From Alteromonas genovensis (GTDB lineage Bacteria > Pseudomonadota > Gammaproteobacteria > Enterobacterales > Alteromonadaceae), in NCBI RefSeq assembly GCF_010500895.1, contig NZ_JAAAWO010000001.1, positions 248,001 through 312,000 on the forward strand: DNA of 64,000 bases, read 5' to 3'. A program made the translations under genes and the position numbers. The notes under the pieces were generated by a model. That model worked only from the letters and a program-made list of their open reading frames with translations, was not told the origin of the DNA and did no database searches. Every line of letters begins with the position of its first letter. The stretch's first letter is position 1. Below, one piece after another: positions 11,418 through 20,654 of this stretch.

Positions 11418-11522
11418 TTTTTTAGGGGGCGCTGCAGTAAAGGCATTAAGGCTAGCAGGATGCTATTAGTCAACAACGTGACCTAGTGCAGTGTTTTAAA
11501 GACGTACAACCGGAGAGTAAGT

Positions 11523-12692
11523 ATGTTCGAATTAATGGATAGTCACGGCGAAGAAGCCGTAATCAAAGTCATCGGTGTAGGCGGTGGCGGCGGTAATGCA
11601 GTTGAGCACATGGTGTCTCAAAGCATTGAAGGCGTAGAGTTTATCGCTGTGAATACTGATGCACAGGTACTTCGTAGTTCAAATGCAGATATTACGCTGC
11701 AAATTGGCTCAAGTGTCACAAAAGGGTTAGGCGCAGGCGCCGATCCAAATATCGGTAGAGATGCAGCGCAAGAAGACAGAGAAACTATTCGCCAAGCGTT
11801 AGATGGGGCCGATATGGTTTTCATTACCGCTGGTATGGGTGGTGGTACTGGAACCGGAGCTGCGCCAGAGGTGGCAAAGATAGCCCGTGAAATGGGTATT
11901 CTTACAGTGGCCGTGGTAACCAAACCATTTCCATTCGAAGGGAAGAAACGTACCTCTTTTGCTGAGCAAGGTATTGTTGAGCTAGCGAACAACGTTGACT
12001 CATTGATCACTATTCCTAACGAAAAGCTTCTTAAAGTAATGGGTCCTGGCACGCCGCTTCTTCAAGCATTTAGCGCGGCGAACGATGTATTACGCGGTGC
12101 GGTTCAAGGCATTGCAGAGCTGATCACACGCCCTGGTTTGATCAATGTGGATTTCGCCGACGTAAGAACTGTTATGTCTGAAATGGGTAAAGCCATGATG
12201 GGTAGCGGCGCAGCAAGCGGTCCAGACCGTGCTGAAGAAGCAGCTGAGTCCGCTATTGCGAGTCCACTGCTTGAAGATATCGATTTATCAGGTGCGCGAG
12301 GCATTCTTGTTAACATTACAGCGGGCCCAGACTTTGCTATCGACGAGTTTGAAACTGTGGGTAATGCAGTTAAAGCATTTGCATCTGAAAACGCTACTGT
12401 TGTTGTTGGTACCGTTATTGATATGGAAATGACGGACGAGCTACGTGTCACTGTTGTTGCCACAGGTATTGGTGCAGAGCGTAAGGCTGATATTTCGTTG
12501 GTCAGTACTGAAGGTTCTCGCTTAACTCAGCCTGCTAAAGAGTACGGAAGTAATAGCAATACTACCGAATCACGCTCCTCTGTTGGTGGTACCGAAGGCA
12601 ACCAAGCATTAAAAGCAGAAGACAGTGCACAGCCTGACAATGATTTGGAATATTTAGATATTCCTGCGTTTTTGCGTAAGCAGGCAGACTAA
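11523..12692 (+). CDS. ftsZ: FtsZ, tubulin-like division GTPase
   Basis: Cytoplasmic GTPase that forms the Z ring. 389 residues. Seen: VGGGGGNAVEHM near the N-terminus, the tubulin signature GGGTGTGAAPE at about 106-116, and NVDFADVRTVM. A variable Ser/Asn linker follows about residue 320, then the conserved C-terminal peptide LEYLDIPAFLRKQAD that binds FtsA and ZipA. A ribosome binding site CCGGAGAG precedes the ATG. The 105-bp gap after ftsA gives room for its own promoter. Confidence 0.98.
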   Translation: MFELMDSHGEEAVIKVIGVGGGGGNAVEHMVSQSIEGVEFIAVNTDAQVLRSSNADITLQIGSSVTKGLGAGADPNIGRDAAQEDRETIRQALDGADMVFITAGMGGGTGTGAAPEVAKIAREMGILTVAVVTKPFPFEGKKRTSFAEQGIVELANNVDSLITIPNEKLLKVMGPGTPLLQAFSAANDVLRGAVQGIAELITRPGLINVDFADVRTVMSEMGKAMMGSGAASGPDRAEEAAESAIASPLLEDIDLSGARGILVNITAGPDFAIDEFETVGNAVKAFASENATVVVGTVIDMEMTDELRVTVVATGIGAERKADISLVSTEGSRLTQPAKEYGSNSNTTESRSSVGGTEGNQALKAEDSAQPDNDLEYLDIPAFLRKQAD

Positions 12693-12801
12693 CCTACTGC
12701 CTGGCAGTTTCGAGACATTTGAAAAAAGTCTGCGAAAAAACGTCAGGAAACTACGGGGAATCTTTTGGTTTTGCTGTGGTCTGAGTAATGCGGTCATTCT
12801 C

Positions 12802-12871
12802 TTATGGCTAGAGTGTTATGGCTAGACTGTTATGGTTAAAGCATTATGGTTAGAGTCTTAAGCTTAGAGTG
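12802..12871. repeat. Five 14-bp direct tandem repeats
   Basis: Consensus TTATGGCTAGAGTG. Units lie at 12802-12815, 12816-12829, 12830-12843, 12844-12857 and 12858-12871. Units 1 and 2 differ at one base; units 3 to 5 diverge progressively (GGTT for GGCT; the last unit reads TTAAGCTTAGAGTG). Units are contiguous, with no spacers. The repeat is non-coding and of unknown role. Confidence 0.9.
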
Positions 12872-13006
12872 AAACAGGCACTGGTTGAATAAACTGCGAG
12901 CGAGTACGAGGTGCTTTTTAGACTACCTCAAGGTTTATGAAAGCAAGTTATTCAGTATTTTTGCTCAGGCAAAGCAGTGGGAGAAATTCCACAATTTGTG
13001 TGTTTT

Positions 13007-13035
13007 TTGACATGTGAGTAATAACTCACTATAAT
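13007..13035 (+). promoter_or_regulatory. Consensus sigma-70 promoter for lpxC, palindromic spacer
   Basis: The -35 TTGACA is at 13007-13012 and the -10 TATAAT at 13030-13035, both perfect consensus, with an optimal 17-bp spacer. The spacer bases 13014-13029 read GTGAGTAATAACTCAC, a 6-bp perfect inverted repeat around 4 bp that would suit a dimeric repressor. The lpxC ATG follows 38 bp after the -10. Confidence 0.85.
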
Positions 13036-13072
13036 TCGCGCCCGCTTTTTTAAAAGGTAAAAGCATAAGCAA

Positions 13073-13984
13073 ATGATTAGACAACGTACAATCAAGCATC
13101 CGGTTCAAGAAACCGGCATTGGGCTTCATAAAGGGGAAAAGGTCACGATGACTCTCCGGCCTGCGCCTGCGAACACGGGAATCGTGTTTAGGCGTGTTGA
13201 CCTTATCCCTCATGTTGATATTCCTTCTCGCGCCGATGCGGTAGGGAACACCATGCTGTGCACGTGTTTAAATAACGAAGACGGTGTGACAATTCAGACC
13301 GTTGAGCATCTTGCTTCTGCTCTTGCTGGCTTAGGCATCGACAATATCATCGTTGAAGTTGACAGTAACGAACTGCCAATCATGGATGGAAGTGCAAGTC
13401 CGTTTGTATTTCTGCTTCAAACGGCGGGTATTGAAGAATTAAATGCACCTAAGCAGTTTATCCGTATAAAGAAACCGGTGCGCGTGGAAGATGAAGACAA
13501 ATGGGCTGAGCTGGTTCCTTATGACGGCTTCCGTGTAGATTTCAAAATCGACTTTGACCACCCAGTTATTAGCGAAACCCGCCAACACATGGTGATGGAT
13601 TTCGATTCATGCTCTTATGTTAACGAAGTTAGCAGAGCGCGCACATTTGGTTTTATGCGCGATCTTGAGTATATGAATGCGAATAATCTGGCATTAGGTG
13701 GCAGCATGGAAAATGCCGTGGCTCTTGACGAGTTTCGCGTGTTAAACCCTGAAGGTTTGCGCTACGACGATGAATTCCTAAAGCATAAGATTTTGGATGC
13801 TATCGGTGATTTGTATCTTGGCGGCAACAGCTTGATCGGCGAACTGAGAGCGTATAAAACCGGTCATGGTTTGAATAATAAGCTGCTGAATGCCCTACTA
13901 GCACAACAAGATTGTTGGGAGTTCGTGACGTATGACTCTCAGGAGTCCGCGCCAATACGCTACGCACGACCCGTATTAGCATAA
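13073..13984 (+). CDS. lpxC: LpxC, UDP-3-O-acyl-GlcNAc deacetylase
   Basis: Zinc deacetylase for the committed step of lipid A synthesis, cytoplasmic. 303 residues. Zinc ligands H79 (in [11 protein letters not shown]), H238 and D242 (in [15 protein letters not shown]) and the catalytic H265 (KTGHGLNN) are all seen. It has its own strong promoter upstream and an intrinsic terminator right after, so it can be expressed apart from the dcw operon. Confidence 0.98.
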   Translation: MIRQRTIKHPVQETGIGLHKGEKVTMTLRPAPANTGIVFRRVDLIPHVDIPSRADAVGNTMLCTCLNNEDGVTIQTVEHLASALAGLGIDNIIVEVDSNELPIMDGSASPFVFLLQTAGIEELNAPKQFIRIKKPVRVEDEDKWAELVPYDGFRVDFKIDFDHPVISETRQHMVMDFDSCSYVNEVSRARTFGFMRDLEYMNANNLALGGSMENAVALDEFRVLNPEGLRYDDEFLKHKILDAIGDLYLGGNSLIGELRAYKTGHGLNNKLLNALLAQQDCWEFVTYDSQESAPIRYARPVLA

Positions 13985-13994
13985 TTTGAAAAAG

Positions 13995-14018
13995 CCGCCA
14001 ACTTGGCGGTTTTTTTTC
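13995..14018 (+). terminator. Intrinsic terminator after lpxC
   Basis: GC-rich stem CCGCC/GGCGG with loop AACTT, followed by eight or more T residues, 11 bp after the lpxC stop. Confidence 0.85.
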
Positions 14019-14159
14019 ACGTGGCAATCGTTTCAATAAATGATAAAGTAAGCCGATAATTTACAGAATTCCGTCTCGACATTAATAATAAAGCCCTAGG
14101 AAGTTAGCCTAGTGCGCAAAGAACACGTTCGAGTGTGAAGTCCAATTCCGTTTTGTGGT

Positions 14160-15038
14160 ATGAAGTTAACAATTACACTAGCAGGTAAAAATACACGCTA
14201 TCGGCACAGTATCAGTGTCCGTACGCTTGTGAGCGCAACTGTGCTCACATCTATTTTTATGCTGGTGTCGAGCCGTTCAACAGAGTCTGTTCCTGAAGAC
14301 GTTGCTCGGGTTCGCTTAGCTCAATCACAAGTCGATGGCGCTAGAGAAGACATTGACGCGCTAAAAAATCAAACCACAACGAAATTAAAAGCACTGCTCT
14401 CACGTGTGGCCGAACTCTCGGCACAAGCAACCATTCTTGACGAGCAAGGCAAACAAATTGCAACAGAATTAGGTATGTCAGCGGCTGACCTGGACGCTTT
14501 CGTACCGGTATCGATACCAGACAACATCCAAGACGACCTCATCCTCAATGAGATAGCCAAGCTAGAGCAATCACTCGATTTGAAATCGCAACAGCTAGCT
14601 ATGCTTGAAAGTTTGGTTCGGGGTCACCATATCCAAGAGCAGAGTCGATTATCTGGTCGTCCGATTGCGTCGGGATGGTTGTCATCTTATTACGGTATGC
14701 GGGCCGACCCGTTTACTGGCGAATCAGCTATGCACAAAGGGCTAGATTTTGCTGGAGAGGCGGGTGTAGACGTAGTGACAACAGCTGCAGGTATTGTTAC
14801 CTGGGCAGGTGATCGCTATGGTTATGGCCAACTAGTAGAAATTGATCATGGAGATGGATTCGTTACCCGCTATGGGCACAACGACACACTGTCTGTTTCC
14901 ATCGGTGATGTGGTTACCAAGGGGCAACCTATCGCTAAAATGGGCAATACCGGTCGTTCGACTGGCGCTCATGTTCACTACGAAGTAATAAGAAACGGAA
15001 AACAAGTCGATCCTCTACCTTACGTAAGAAAAAGATAA
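14160..15038 (+). CDS. M23 (LytM-type) peptidase with coiled coil
   Basis: Membrane-anchored peptidoglycan endopeptidase or divisome-linked LytM factor. 292 residues: a basic N-terminus, one hydrophobic segment at about 22-38, a helical coiled coil at about 48-155, then an M23 domain from about 170. The zinc ligands are complete: H192 and D196 (HKGLD) and H271/H273 (HVHYE), so it should be catalytic rather than a degenerate activator. It occupies the lpxC-secA interval where E. coli has secM. No good ribosome binding site is visible; an ATG at 14160 is the first in frame. Confidence 0.88.
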   Translation: MKLTITLAGKNTRYRHSISVRTLVSATVLTSIFMLVSSRSTESVPEDVARVRLAQSQVDGAREDIDALKNQTTTKLKALLSRVAELSAQATILDEQGKQIATELGMSAADLDAFVPVSIPDNIQDDLILNEIAKLEQSLDLKSQQLAMLESLVRGHHIQEQSRLSGRPIASGWLSSYYGMRADPFTGESAMHKGLDFAGEAGVDVVTTAAGIVTWAGDRYGYGQLVEIDHGDGFVTRYGHNDTLSVSIGDVVTKGQPIAKMGNTGRSTGAHVHYEVIRNGKQVDPLPYVRKR

Positions 15039-15231
15039 AGGTAGCAGCCAGGTAAGTAGGGTAATTCCTGCGTCAATATAAAGTGCATTTTTAAGCAGTG
15101 TTTACGCACTACAAACCGCATTTTATGTGAAAATCGCAAGGCAATGTCACATTGTGGCTTCAGTCTTATACAATTAATTTTTGCTGTACCTCTGGTATGG
15201 CGTCTCGACAAGTAGTGGAATAAAAAAGCTA

Positions 15232-17943
15232 ATGTTTTCAAGCATCCTTAGAAAAGTATTCGGAAGTAGAAACGACCGTCTATTAAAAAAATTACGTAAA
15301 AACGTAGATGCCATCAATGCACTGGAAGCAGAGTATGAAAAGCTTTCTGATGAGGCGCTAAAAGCAAAAACTGACGAATTTAAAGCGCGCATTGAAAAGG
15401 GCGAAACCCTAGATGCGTTGCTAAATGAAGCGTTTGCGACAGTGCGAGAAGCCAGTAAACGCGTATACGGCATGCGTCACTTTGACGTGCAAATGTTGGG
15501 CGGTCAGGTACTGCATCAAGGTAACATTTCAGAGATGCGTACTGGTGAAGGTAAAACACTAACTGCAACCTTGCCTACCTATTTAAATGCATTATCGGGT
15601 AAAGGTGTTCACGTTATTACTGTGAACGACTATCTTGCCAAACGTGATGCGCAGTGGAGCAATCAACTGTTTAACTTCTTGGGCATGGAAGTCGGTTGTA
15701 ACATTCCGGGGATGTCCTCTGAAGAGAAGCGTCAAGCCTACCAGGCCGATGTGACCTACGGTACGAACAACGAATTCGGTTTTGACTACCTACGCGACAA
15801 CATGGCGTTTAGCCCCCAAGACAGAGTACAGCGTCCTCTAAACTACGCAGTAGTGGATGAGGTTGATTCAATTTTAATTGATGAAGCTCGGACGCCTTTG
15901 ATCATCTCTGGTCAAGCTGAAGATAGCTCAGAACTCTATCGCAGAATAAACGTGCTTATTCCTCAACTTGTACAGCAAGAAAAGGAAGATGAAGAAGGCC
16001 AAGAAGGTGATGGCGATTACACCATTGACCTTAAAGCCAAACAGATTCACTTAACTGAACGTGGGCAGCTTCACGTAGAAGAAATTCTTCAGGAAGAAGG
16101 CGTGCTTCCAGAGGGGGAATCTCTATTCGCTGCAGGCAATATCTCATTACTGCATCATATTAATGCTGCACTGCGTGCCCATAAGCTATTTACGAAAGAC
16201 GTAGATTACATTGTTAAAGACGATCAGATTGTCATTGTTGATGAGCATACTGGTAGAACAATGGAAGGACGTCGCTGGTCTGAAGGTTTACACCAAGCCG
16301 TAGAGGCGAAAGAAGGTGTACGCATTCAAAACGAAAACCAAACGCTTGCATCAATCACTTTCCAGAACTACTTCCGCATTTATAACAAACTGGCGGGTAT
16401 GACAGGTACGGCAGATACAGAAGCGTTTGAATTTCAGCATATCTATGGCTTAGAAACCGTAGTTATTCCCACCAACAAGCCAATGCAGCGCAAAGACATG
16501 GCTGACCTTATCTACTTAACTGCTGAAGAAAAATACGAAGCGATAGTAGAAGATATAAAAGACTGCGTGAAACGTGGGCAGCCTACTCTGGTAGGTACGG
16601 TATCGATTGAAAACTCTGAGCTTATCTCGCGTATTCTGAAAAAGGCGAAAATTCCGCACAAAGTACTGAATGCCAAATTTCACGAGCATGAAGCAGACAT
16701 TGTGGCACAAGCGGGTAAAACCGGTGCCGTAACTATTGCGACTAACATGGCTGGTCGTGGTACCGATATTGTATTGGGCGGTAACTGGCAGGCTGAGGTT
16801 GAAAATATTGAAAATCCTACCGACGCTCAGGTTGAGAAGATCAAAGCAGAGTGGAAAATAAGACACGACGAAGTACTCGCTGCTGGTGGTTTACACATCA
16901 TTGGTACTGAGCGTCATGAATCTCGTCGTATCGATAATCAGCTTCGTGGACGTTCAGGCCGTCAGGGTGACCCTGGTTCAAGCCGTTTCTATCTATCGTT
17001 AGACGACGCACTTATGCGCATATTTGCCTCTGAAAAAATGGGCAATATGATGAAGCGTTTAGGCATGGAGCGTGGCGAAGCCATTGAACACCCTTGGGTG
17101 ACCCGCGCTATTGAAAATGCACAGCGCAAAGTGGAAGGTCGTAACTTCGACACCCGTAAACAGCTTCTTGAATACGATGACGTGGCTAACGATCAGCGTA
17201 AAGTCATTTACGAGCAGCGTAACGAACTACTCGATGAAGGCGATATCAGCGAAACGATTTCTGCTATCCGTGAAGACGTTATTACGAGCGTTGTAGACGA
17301 ATACATTCCACCGCAGTCTCTTGAAGAAATGTGGGATGTAAAAGGCCTAGAAGAGCGCTTGAAGGCAGACTTCGCTGTGGATTTACCGGTGCAGTCATGG
17401 TTAGAAAACGACGACAAGCTTTATGAAGAGAAGCTTCGTGAACGCATTCACGGTGAAGTAGTAGGCGCTTACACAGAGAAAGAAAAAGTAGTAGGGGCTG
17501 ACGTGTTACGTCAGTTTGAAAAAGCAGTCATGCTACAAAACCTAGACAGCCACTGGAAAGAGCATTTGGCGGCTATGGATCATCTTCGTCAGGGCATTCA
17601 CTTGCGTGGCTATGCTCAGAAGAATCCAAAGCAAGAGTATAAGCGAGAGTCCTTCGCGCTATTCTCACAAATGCTTGAGACCCTAAAGGTTGAAGTGATC
17701 ACTATTCTTGCTCGCGTGAAAGTACAAGCAGAAGAAGACGTGCAAAAAGTGGAAGAGCAGCGTCGTCAAGCCGACGATGTTCCTAAGAACTTTGAGCATC
17801 AAGATGCTTCTGAAACGCAACCAGAAGAAGCGAGCAATACGCCGCGCACCGCAGTGAGAAATGGCCCTAAAGTCGGCCGTAACGATCCGTGTCCGTGTGG
17901 TTCTGGCAAGAAGTATAAGCAGTGTCACGGTAAGCTGAATTAA
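15232..17943 (+). CDS. secA: SecA, preprotein translocase motor ATPase
   Basis: ATPase that drives preproteins through SecYEG. 903 residues from the ATG at 15232; [16 protein letters not shown] aligns with the E. coli start, and the extra upstream in-frame codons do not. Walker A region RTGEGKT, DEAD-like [14 protein letters not shown], the helicase block [10 protein letters not shown] and [12 protein letters not shown] are all present. The C-terminus has the SecB/zinc-binding [13 protein letters not shown]. The stop shares a base with the mutT ATG. Confidence 0.98.
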   Translation: MFSSILRKVFGSRNDRLLKKLRKNVDAINALEAEYEKLSDEALKAKTDEFKARIEKGETLDALLNEAFATVREASKRVYGMRHFDVQMLGGQVLHQGNISEMRTGEGKTLTATLPTYLNALSGKGVHVITVNDYLAKRDAQWSNQLFNFLGMEVGCNIPGMSSEEKRQAYQADVTYGTNNEFGFDYLRDNMAFSPQDRVQRPLNYAVVDEVDSILIDEARTPLIISGQAEDSSELYRRINVLIPQLVQQEKEDEEGQEGDGDYTIDLKAKQIHLTERGQLHVEEILQEEGVLPEGESLFAAGNISLLHHINAALRAHKLFTKDVDYIVKDDQIVIVDEHTGRTMEGRRWSEGLHQAVEAKEGVRIQNENQTLASITFQNYFRIYNKLAGMTGTADTEAFEFQHIYGLETVVIPTNKPMQRKDMADLIYLTAEEKYEAIVEDIKDCVKRGQPTLVGTVSIENSELISRILKKAKIPHKVLNAKFHEHEADIVAQAGKTGAVTIATNMAGRGTDIVLGGNWQAEVENIENPTDAQVEKIKAEWKIRHDEVLAAGGLHIIGTERHESRRIDNQLRGRSGRQGDPGSSRFYLSLDDALMRIFASEKMGNMMKRLGMERGEAIEHPWVTRAIENAQRKVEGRNFDTRKQLLEYDDVANDQRKVIYEQRNELLDEGDISETISAIREDVITSVVDEYIPPQSLEEMWDVKGLEERLKADFAVDLPVQSWLENDDKLYEEKLRERIHGEVVGAYTEKEKVVGADVLRQFEKAVMLQNLDSHWKEHLAAMDHLRQGIHLRGYAQKNPKQEYKRESFALFSQMLETLKVEVITILARVKVQAEEDVQKVEEQRRQADDVPKNFEHQDASETQPEEASNTPRTAVRNGPKVGRNDPCPCGSGKKYKQCHGKLN

Positions 17944-18329
17944 TGAAGCTAGTACACGTAGCCGTGGGCGTAGTTGCCCGCGGTAGTAACATTTTCACTA
18001 CCCTTCGTGCTAAAGACGCTCACCAAGGCGGGAAATGGGAGTTTCCGGGCGGAAAAGTGGAAAGTGGAGAAACGGTTACTGATGCACTAACGCGAGAGCT
18101 TGCTGAAGAAATTGGCATAGACGTGCTATCTAGCGAGCCGTTAATACTTATCGAGCATGACTATGGCGATAAGCGCGTAAAACTAGATGTGCATCGCGTG
18201 ACGCAATTTACCGGCGAGCCTCACGGCAAAGAAGGGCAGCCTTCAAAGTGGCAGTCGTTGAGTGACATTAACAGCGATGAATTTCCTGCGGCGAACAAAC
18301 CCATCATACAAGCTTTAGCACTTCTTTAA
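17943..18329 (+). CDS. mutT: MutT, 8-oxo-dGTP diphosphatase
   Basis: Nudix hydrolase that removes 8-oxo-dGTP from the nucleotide pool. 128 residues, the E. coli MutT length. The Nudix box runs from about residue 38 (GKVESGE ... RELAEEIGI) and follows the G-x5-E-x7-RE-x2-EE-x-G pattern. It overlaps the secA stop (TAATG), the usual secA-mutT arrangement. The gene is followed by an AT-rich gap and then the chemosensory operon rather than by yacG. Confidence 0.94.
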   Translation: MKLVHVAVGVVARGSNIFTTLRAKDAHQGGKWEFPGGKVESGETVTDALTRELAEEIGIDVLSSEPLILIEHDYGDKRVKLDVHRVTQFTGEPHGKEGQPSKWQSLSDINSDEFPAANKPIIQALALL

Positions 18330-18426
18330 GCTCTTTTTTGTACTGAACGTCATACACATGGCGTTCAGTTACGCAAAAACTCAAAAATTTTCTTTTCACA
18401 ATTTCTCCTATTAGACGAAAGATAAT

Positions 18427-18447
18427 TGACAATTTTTTCAATTGTCA
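18427..18447. promoter_or_regulatory. Palindrome TGACAATT-N5-AATTGTCA
   Basis: Perfect 8-bp inverted repeat with a 5-bp T-rich loop, upstream of the chemosensory operon. It shares the TGACA/TGTCA half-sites with a second palindrome at 18492-18507. It could be an operator pair; no regulator is identified. Confidence 0.5.
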
Positions 18448-18491
18448 CCTTTTTAAATTTTATATTGCAGATCAATATTTTATTTTTTTAT

Positions 18492-18507
18492 ATGACATTA
18501 GTGTCAT
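18492..18507. promoter_or_regulatory. Palindrome ATGACA-N4-TGTCAT
   Basis: Perfect 6-bp inverted repeat with 4-bp centre TTAG. It has the same half-site as the palindrome at 18427-18447, centred about 62 bp away. Confidence 0.5.
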
Positions 18508-18597
18508 TTGTGTATTCTGCTTGTATCTCCGAAATTTCAATAGCGGCATAATTCCCTTAGTTCGTTATTTCTATACTTTAGTATTTTGATTTATACC

Positions 18598-18623
18598 TAA
18601 ATTGTTCAGAAAGTCGCTGATAG
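18598..18623 (+). promoter_or_regulatory. Possible sigma-28 (FliA) promoter of the chemosensory operon
   Basis: TAAA at 18598-18601 and GCTGATAG at 18616-18623, separated by 14 bp. This compares with the consensus TAAA-N15-GCCGATAA (6 of 8 in the -10). It lies 40 bp before the first start codon. The match is plausible but weak. Confidence 0.3.
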
Positions 18624-18662
18624 TAAATGGCGTATCTATCCTGAACCGTACTGAGGTAACCC

Positions 18663-20570
18663 ATGGCACTCAAAAAAAACACCGAGCAAAGCTCTGCCCC
18701 CACCGTTAACGTTGACGCTAGAATGAGGAAACAAGCGGAAGATGCACGTAAAAAGGCGCGCACGCTAGCAAGGCAACAACAAGCAGCTGAGCGGATTGCA
18801 ACGGCAACAACTGAGCTTGCAAGTGGAATCAACGAATCATCGAGTGCTACAGATCAACTTTCAACTGCGGTTAGTGAAATTTCGGCTGGAGCAGAAGAGT
18901 CAAGTAGTGCAAGCCAAGAAAGTCTGGCAGCTATCACTCAAATTGCGGGCGGTTTAGCAGAGCAAACTGAGCTATCTAGCGCGACGCTAGATAAATCCAA
19001 CGAGCTAAAAAAATATATTGAAAGAGTAGTCAGTGATTTGGCGATTATGATGTCAAGCGTAAAGGTGGCATCTGAAAATCAATCCCGTTCTGTTGTGATG
19101 ATGAGTGAGTTAGAGCAACAGGCCTCCAACATTGGCGAGGCGGTCAAACAAGTGACACGTATTGCTGACCAAACTAATCTTCTTGCTCTCAATGCAGCAA
19201 TTGAGGCGGGGCGAGCGGGTAAGCACGGTAAGGGGTTTGCGGTTGTCGCTGATACGGTGCGCGCTTTAGCAGAAGTATCTGATAAGAGTGCATCTGAAAT
19301 TGCAAGGCAAATAGAGTCTATTCAAATGCAGTCGAACCAAGTTTCAGACTCTGTGAAATCATCCTCTGAGTCAGCACTTGAAGAAGTAAAAAAAGGAGAA
19401 ACAGTCACTTCGCAGCTCAGTACGATAAAGGAAGATATGCAAGCAATTTCGGATGGTGCTTATGAGCTTCAAGCTCAGGTTAAATCGATGGAAAATGCTG
19501 CAACAGAAATTCAGACTGCTTCAGAAGCTATTTCCTGCGCAGCCGAAGAGCAGTCATCAGCCGCCCAAGAGGTTTCTTCTAATGTCGCTGAACAAAGCGC
19601 TGCACTGACCCAAGCAGAGCAAGCCGCACAGTCGCTCGAAATCATAACTGAGGAGCTTCGCAATAGTACTGACATTAATAAAAGCGCGGAAGAAGTCGCC
19701 TCCTCTGCTGAAGAACTTTCTGCCACCTTGGAAGAAATCAGTCGGTCATCAACAGAAATATCAACCGCTCTTACTCAGGTTAACAACGGTGCTCAGCAAG
19801 CTGCAAGCGCGGTTGACCAGGCGGTTGGTAACATTGAAATACTGCGAGAGGGTGTGGATAAAGCCTCTTCCCAATGCGATACAGCTTTAGAAAAAGGTGA
19901 ATCCATTTCTGTCTTACTCGCAACGAATAAAACACTTATCGAAGAGATGGTGTCGGGAATTGATATCGCGCTTGAAACCAGCAAAGAAAATGTCTCATCC
20001 ATTTCTACCATGGAAGCAATGACCCGACAGATCGATAAAGTTATAGACACTATCACCACAGTATCAGTGAAGACTAGCATGTTAGCGGTTAACGGTGCTG
20101 TGGAGGCGGCAAGAGCGGGCGAATTTGGAAAAGGCTTTGCTGTCGTTTCTTCCGATATTCAAAGTTTAGCCGATGAAGCGGCGGAAAACGTAGAGCAAAT
20201 CAAAGACTTAATAAAAGCCATTCAAGATCAGACAGTTAAAGTCAAATTTGACCTTACTAATGTTGCAGAAAGCGCGTCGCGGGAAGTTCAAAAAGCTCAG
20301 CAAACAATGAAAGATGTGGAAAAAATCAGTATTGATATTGGCGAAATCGTTAAGTTCAACCAAGGAATGAAAGATAGTGGTCAGGAAATATCAGCAGGGG
20401 TAACACAAGCGCAAAAAGGACTGGAGCAAATTGCCACTGCCAATGAGCAAGCCAGCAGTAACTGTCAGCAAGCACTTGTGGCTGCCGAGCAGCAGAGTAG
20501 GGGAATGGAGTTACTCGCTAAGTCCATTGAAGAAATTGCATCTGTAGCTGATGAAATGCAAAACGGTTAG
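18663..20570 (+). CDS. Soluble chemoreceptor with two signalling tips (DosM-like)
   Basis: Cytoplasmic methyl-accepting protein of 635 residues with no membrane segment and no recognisable ligand domain. It is nearly all long amphipathic helix. It carries two receptor hairpin tips: one at about 167-204 ([20 protein letters not shown] ... GKGFAVVAD) and a more diverged one at about 464-505 ([18 protein letters not shown] ... [10 protein letters not shown]). Such a double-tip receptor is known as DosM in the V. cholerae cluster I array, where it is reported to join two CheA/CheW baseplates. GAGG before ATG 18663 supports the start. It is the first gene of the operon. Confidence 0.88.
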   Translation: MALKKNTEQSSAPTVNVDARMRKQAEDARKKARTLARQQQAAERIATATTELASGINESSSATDQLSTAVSEISAGAEESSSASQESLAAITQIAGGLAEQTELSSATLDKSNELKKYIERVVSDLAIMMSSVKVASENQSRSVVMMSELEQQASNIGEAVKQVTRIADQTNLLALNAAIEAGRAGKHGKGFAVVADTVRALAEVSDKSASEIARQIESIQMQSNQVSDSVKSSSESALEEVKKGETVTSQLSTIKEDMQAISDGAYELQAQVKSMENAATEIQTASEAISCAAEEQSSAAQEVSSNVAEQSAALTQAEQAAQSLEIITEELRNSTDINKSAEEVASSAEELSATLEEISRSSTEISTALTQVNNGAQQAASAVDQAVGNIEILREGVDKASSQCDTALEKGESISVLLATNKTLIEEMVSGIDIALETSKENVSSISTMEAMTRQIDKVIDTITTVSVKTSMLAVNGAVEAARAGEFGKGFAVVSSDIQSLADEAAENVEQIKDLIKAIQDQTVKVKFDLTNVAESASREVQKAQQTMKDVEKISIDIGEIVKFNQGMKDSGQEISAGVTQAQKGLEQIATANEQASSNCQQALVAAEQQSRGMELLAKSIEEIASVADEMQNG

Positions 20571-20654
20571 TTTGAGTGGCCGATAGAAATCGGTCATTTA
20601 AATGTGGTTTGTGCAAAGTGGTTAAAACGAAGCGGTCAAGATGAGGAAGCAGTG

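Larger units (their letters stand above)
12693..13072. other. ftsZ-lpxC intergenic region with repeats and promoter
   Basis: 380 bp without a gene. It holds a five-unit 14-bp tandem repeat (12802-12871) and, further down, a consensus lpxC promoter (13007-13035). I see no obvious ftsZ intrinsic terminator between the two genes. Confidence 0.85.
18330..18662. other. AT-rich gap between mutT and the chemosensory operon
   Basis: 333 bp without a gene, strikingly A/T-rich in its middle (18400-18600). It holds a mutT-proximal hairpin at 18342-18369 (12-bp arms, one G:T, no T tract), two TGACA/TGTCA palindromes and a possible sigma-28 promoter near the operon start. It marks the left junction of the cluster. 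Confidence 0.8.

Noticed and set aside
12802..12871. CRISPR-like array
   Set aside because: Units are directly adjacent with no spacers and only 14 bp long.
15039..15231. secM-like arrest leader
   Set aside because: No short secreted ORF with an arrest-type C-terminus was seen.
18342..18369. Intrinsic terminator of mutT
   Set aside because: A 12-bp stem is present but no T run follows on either strand.
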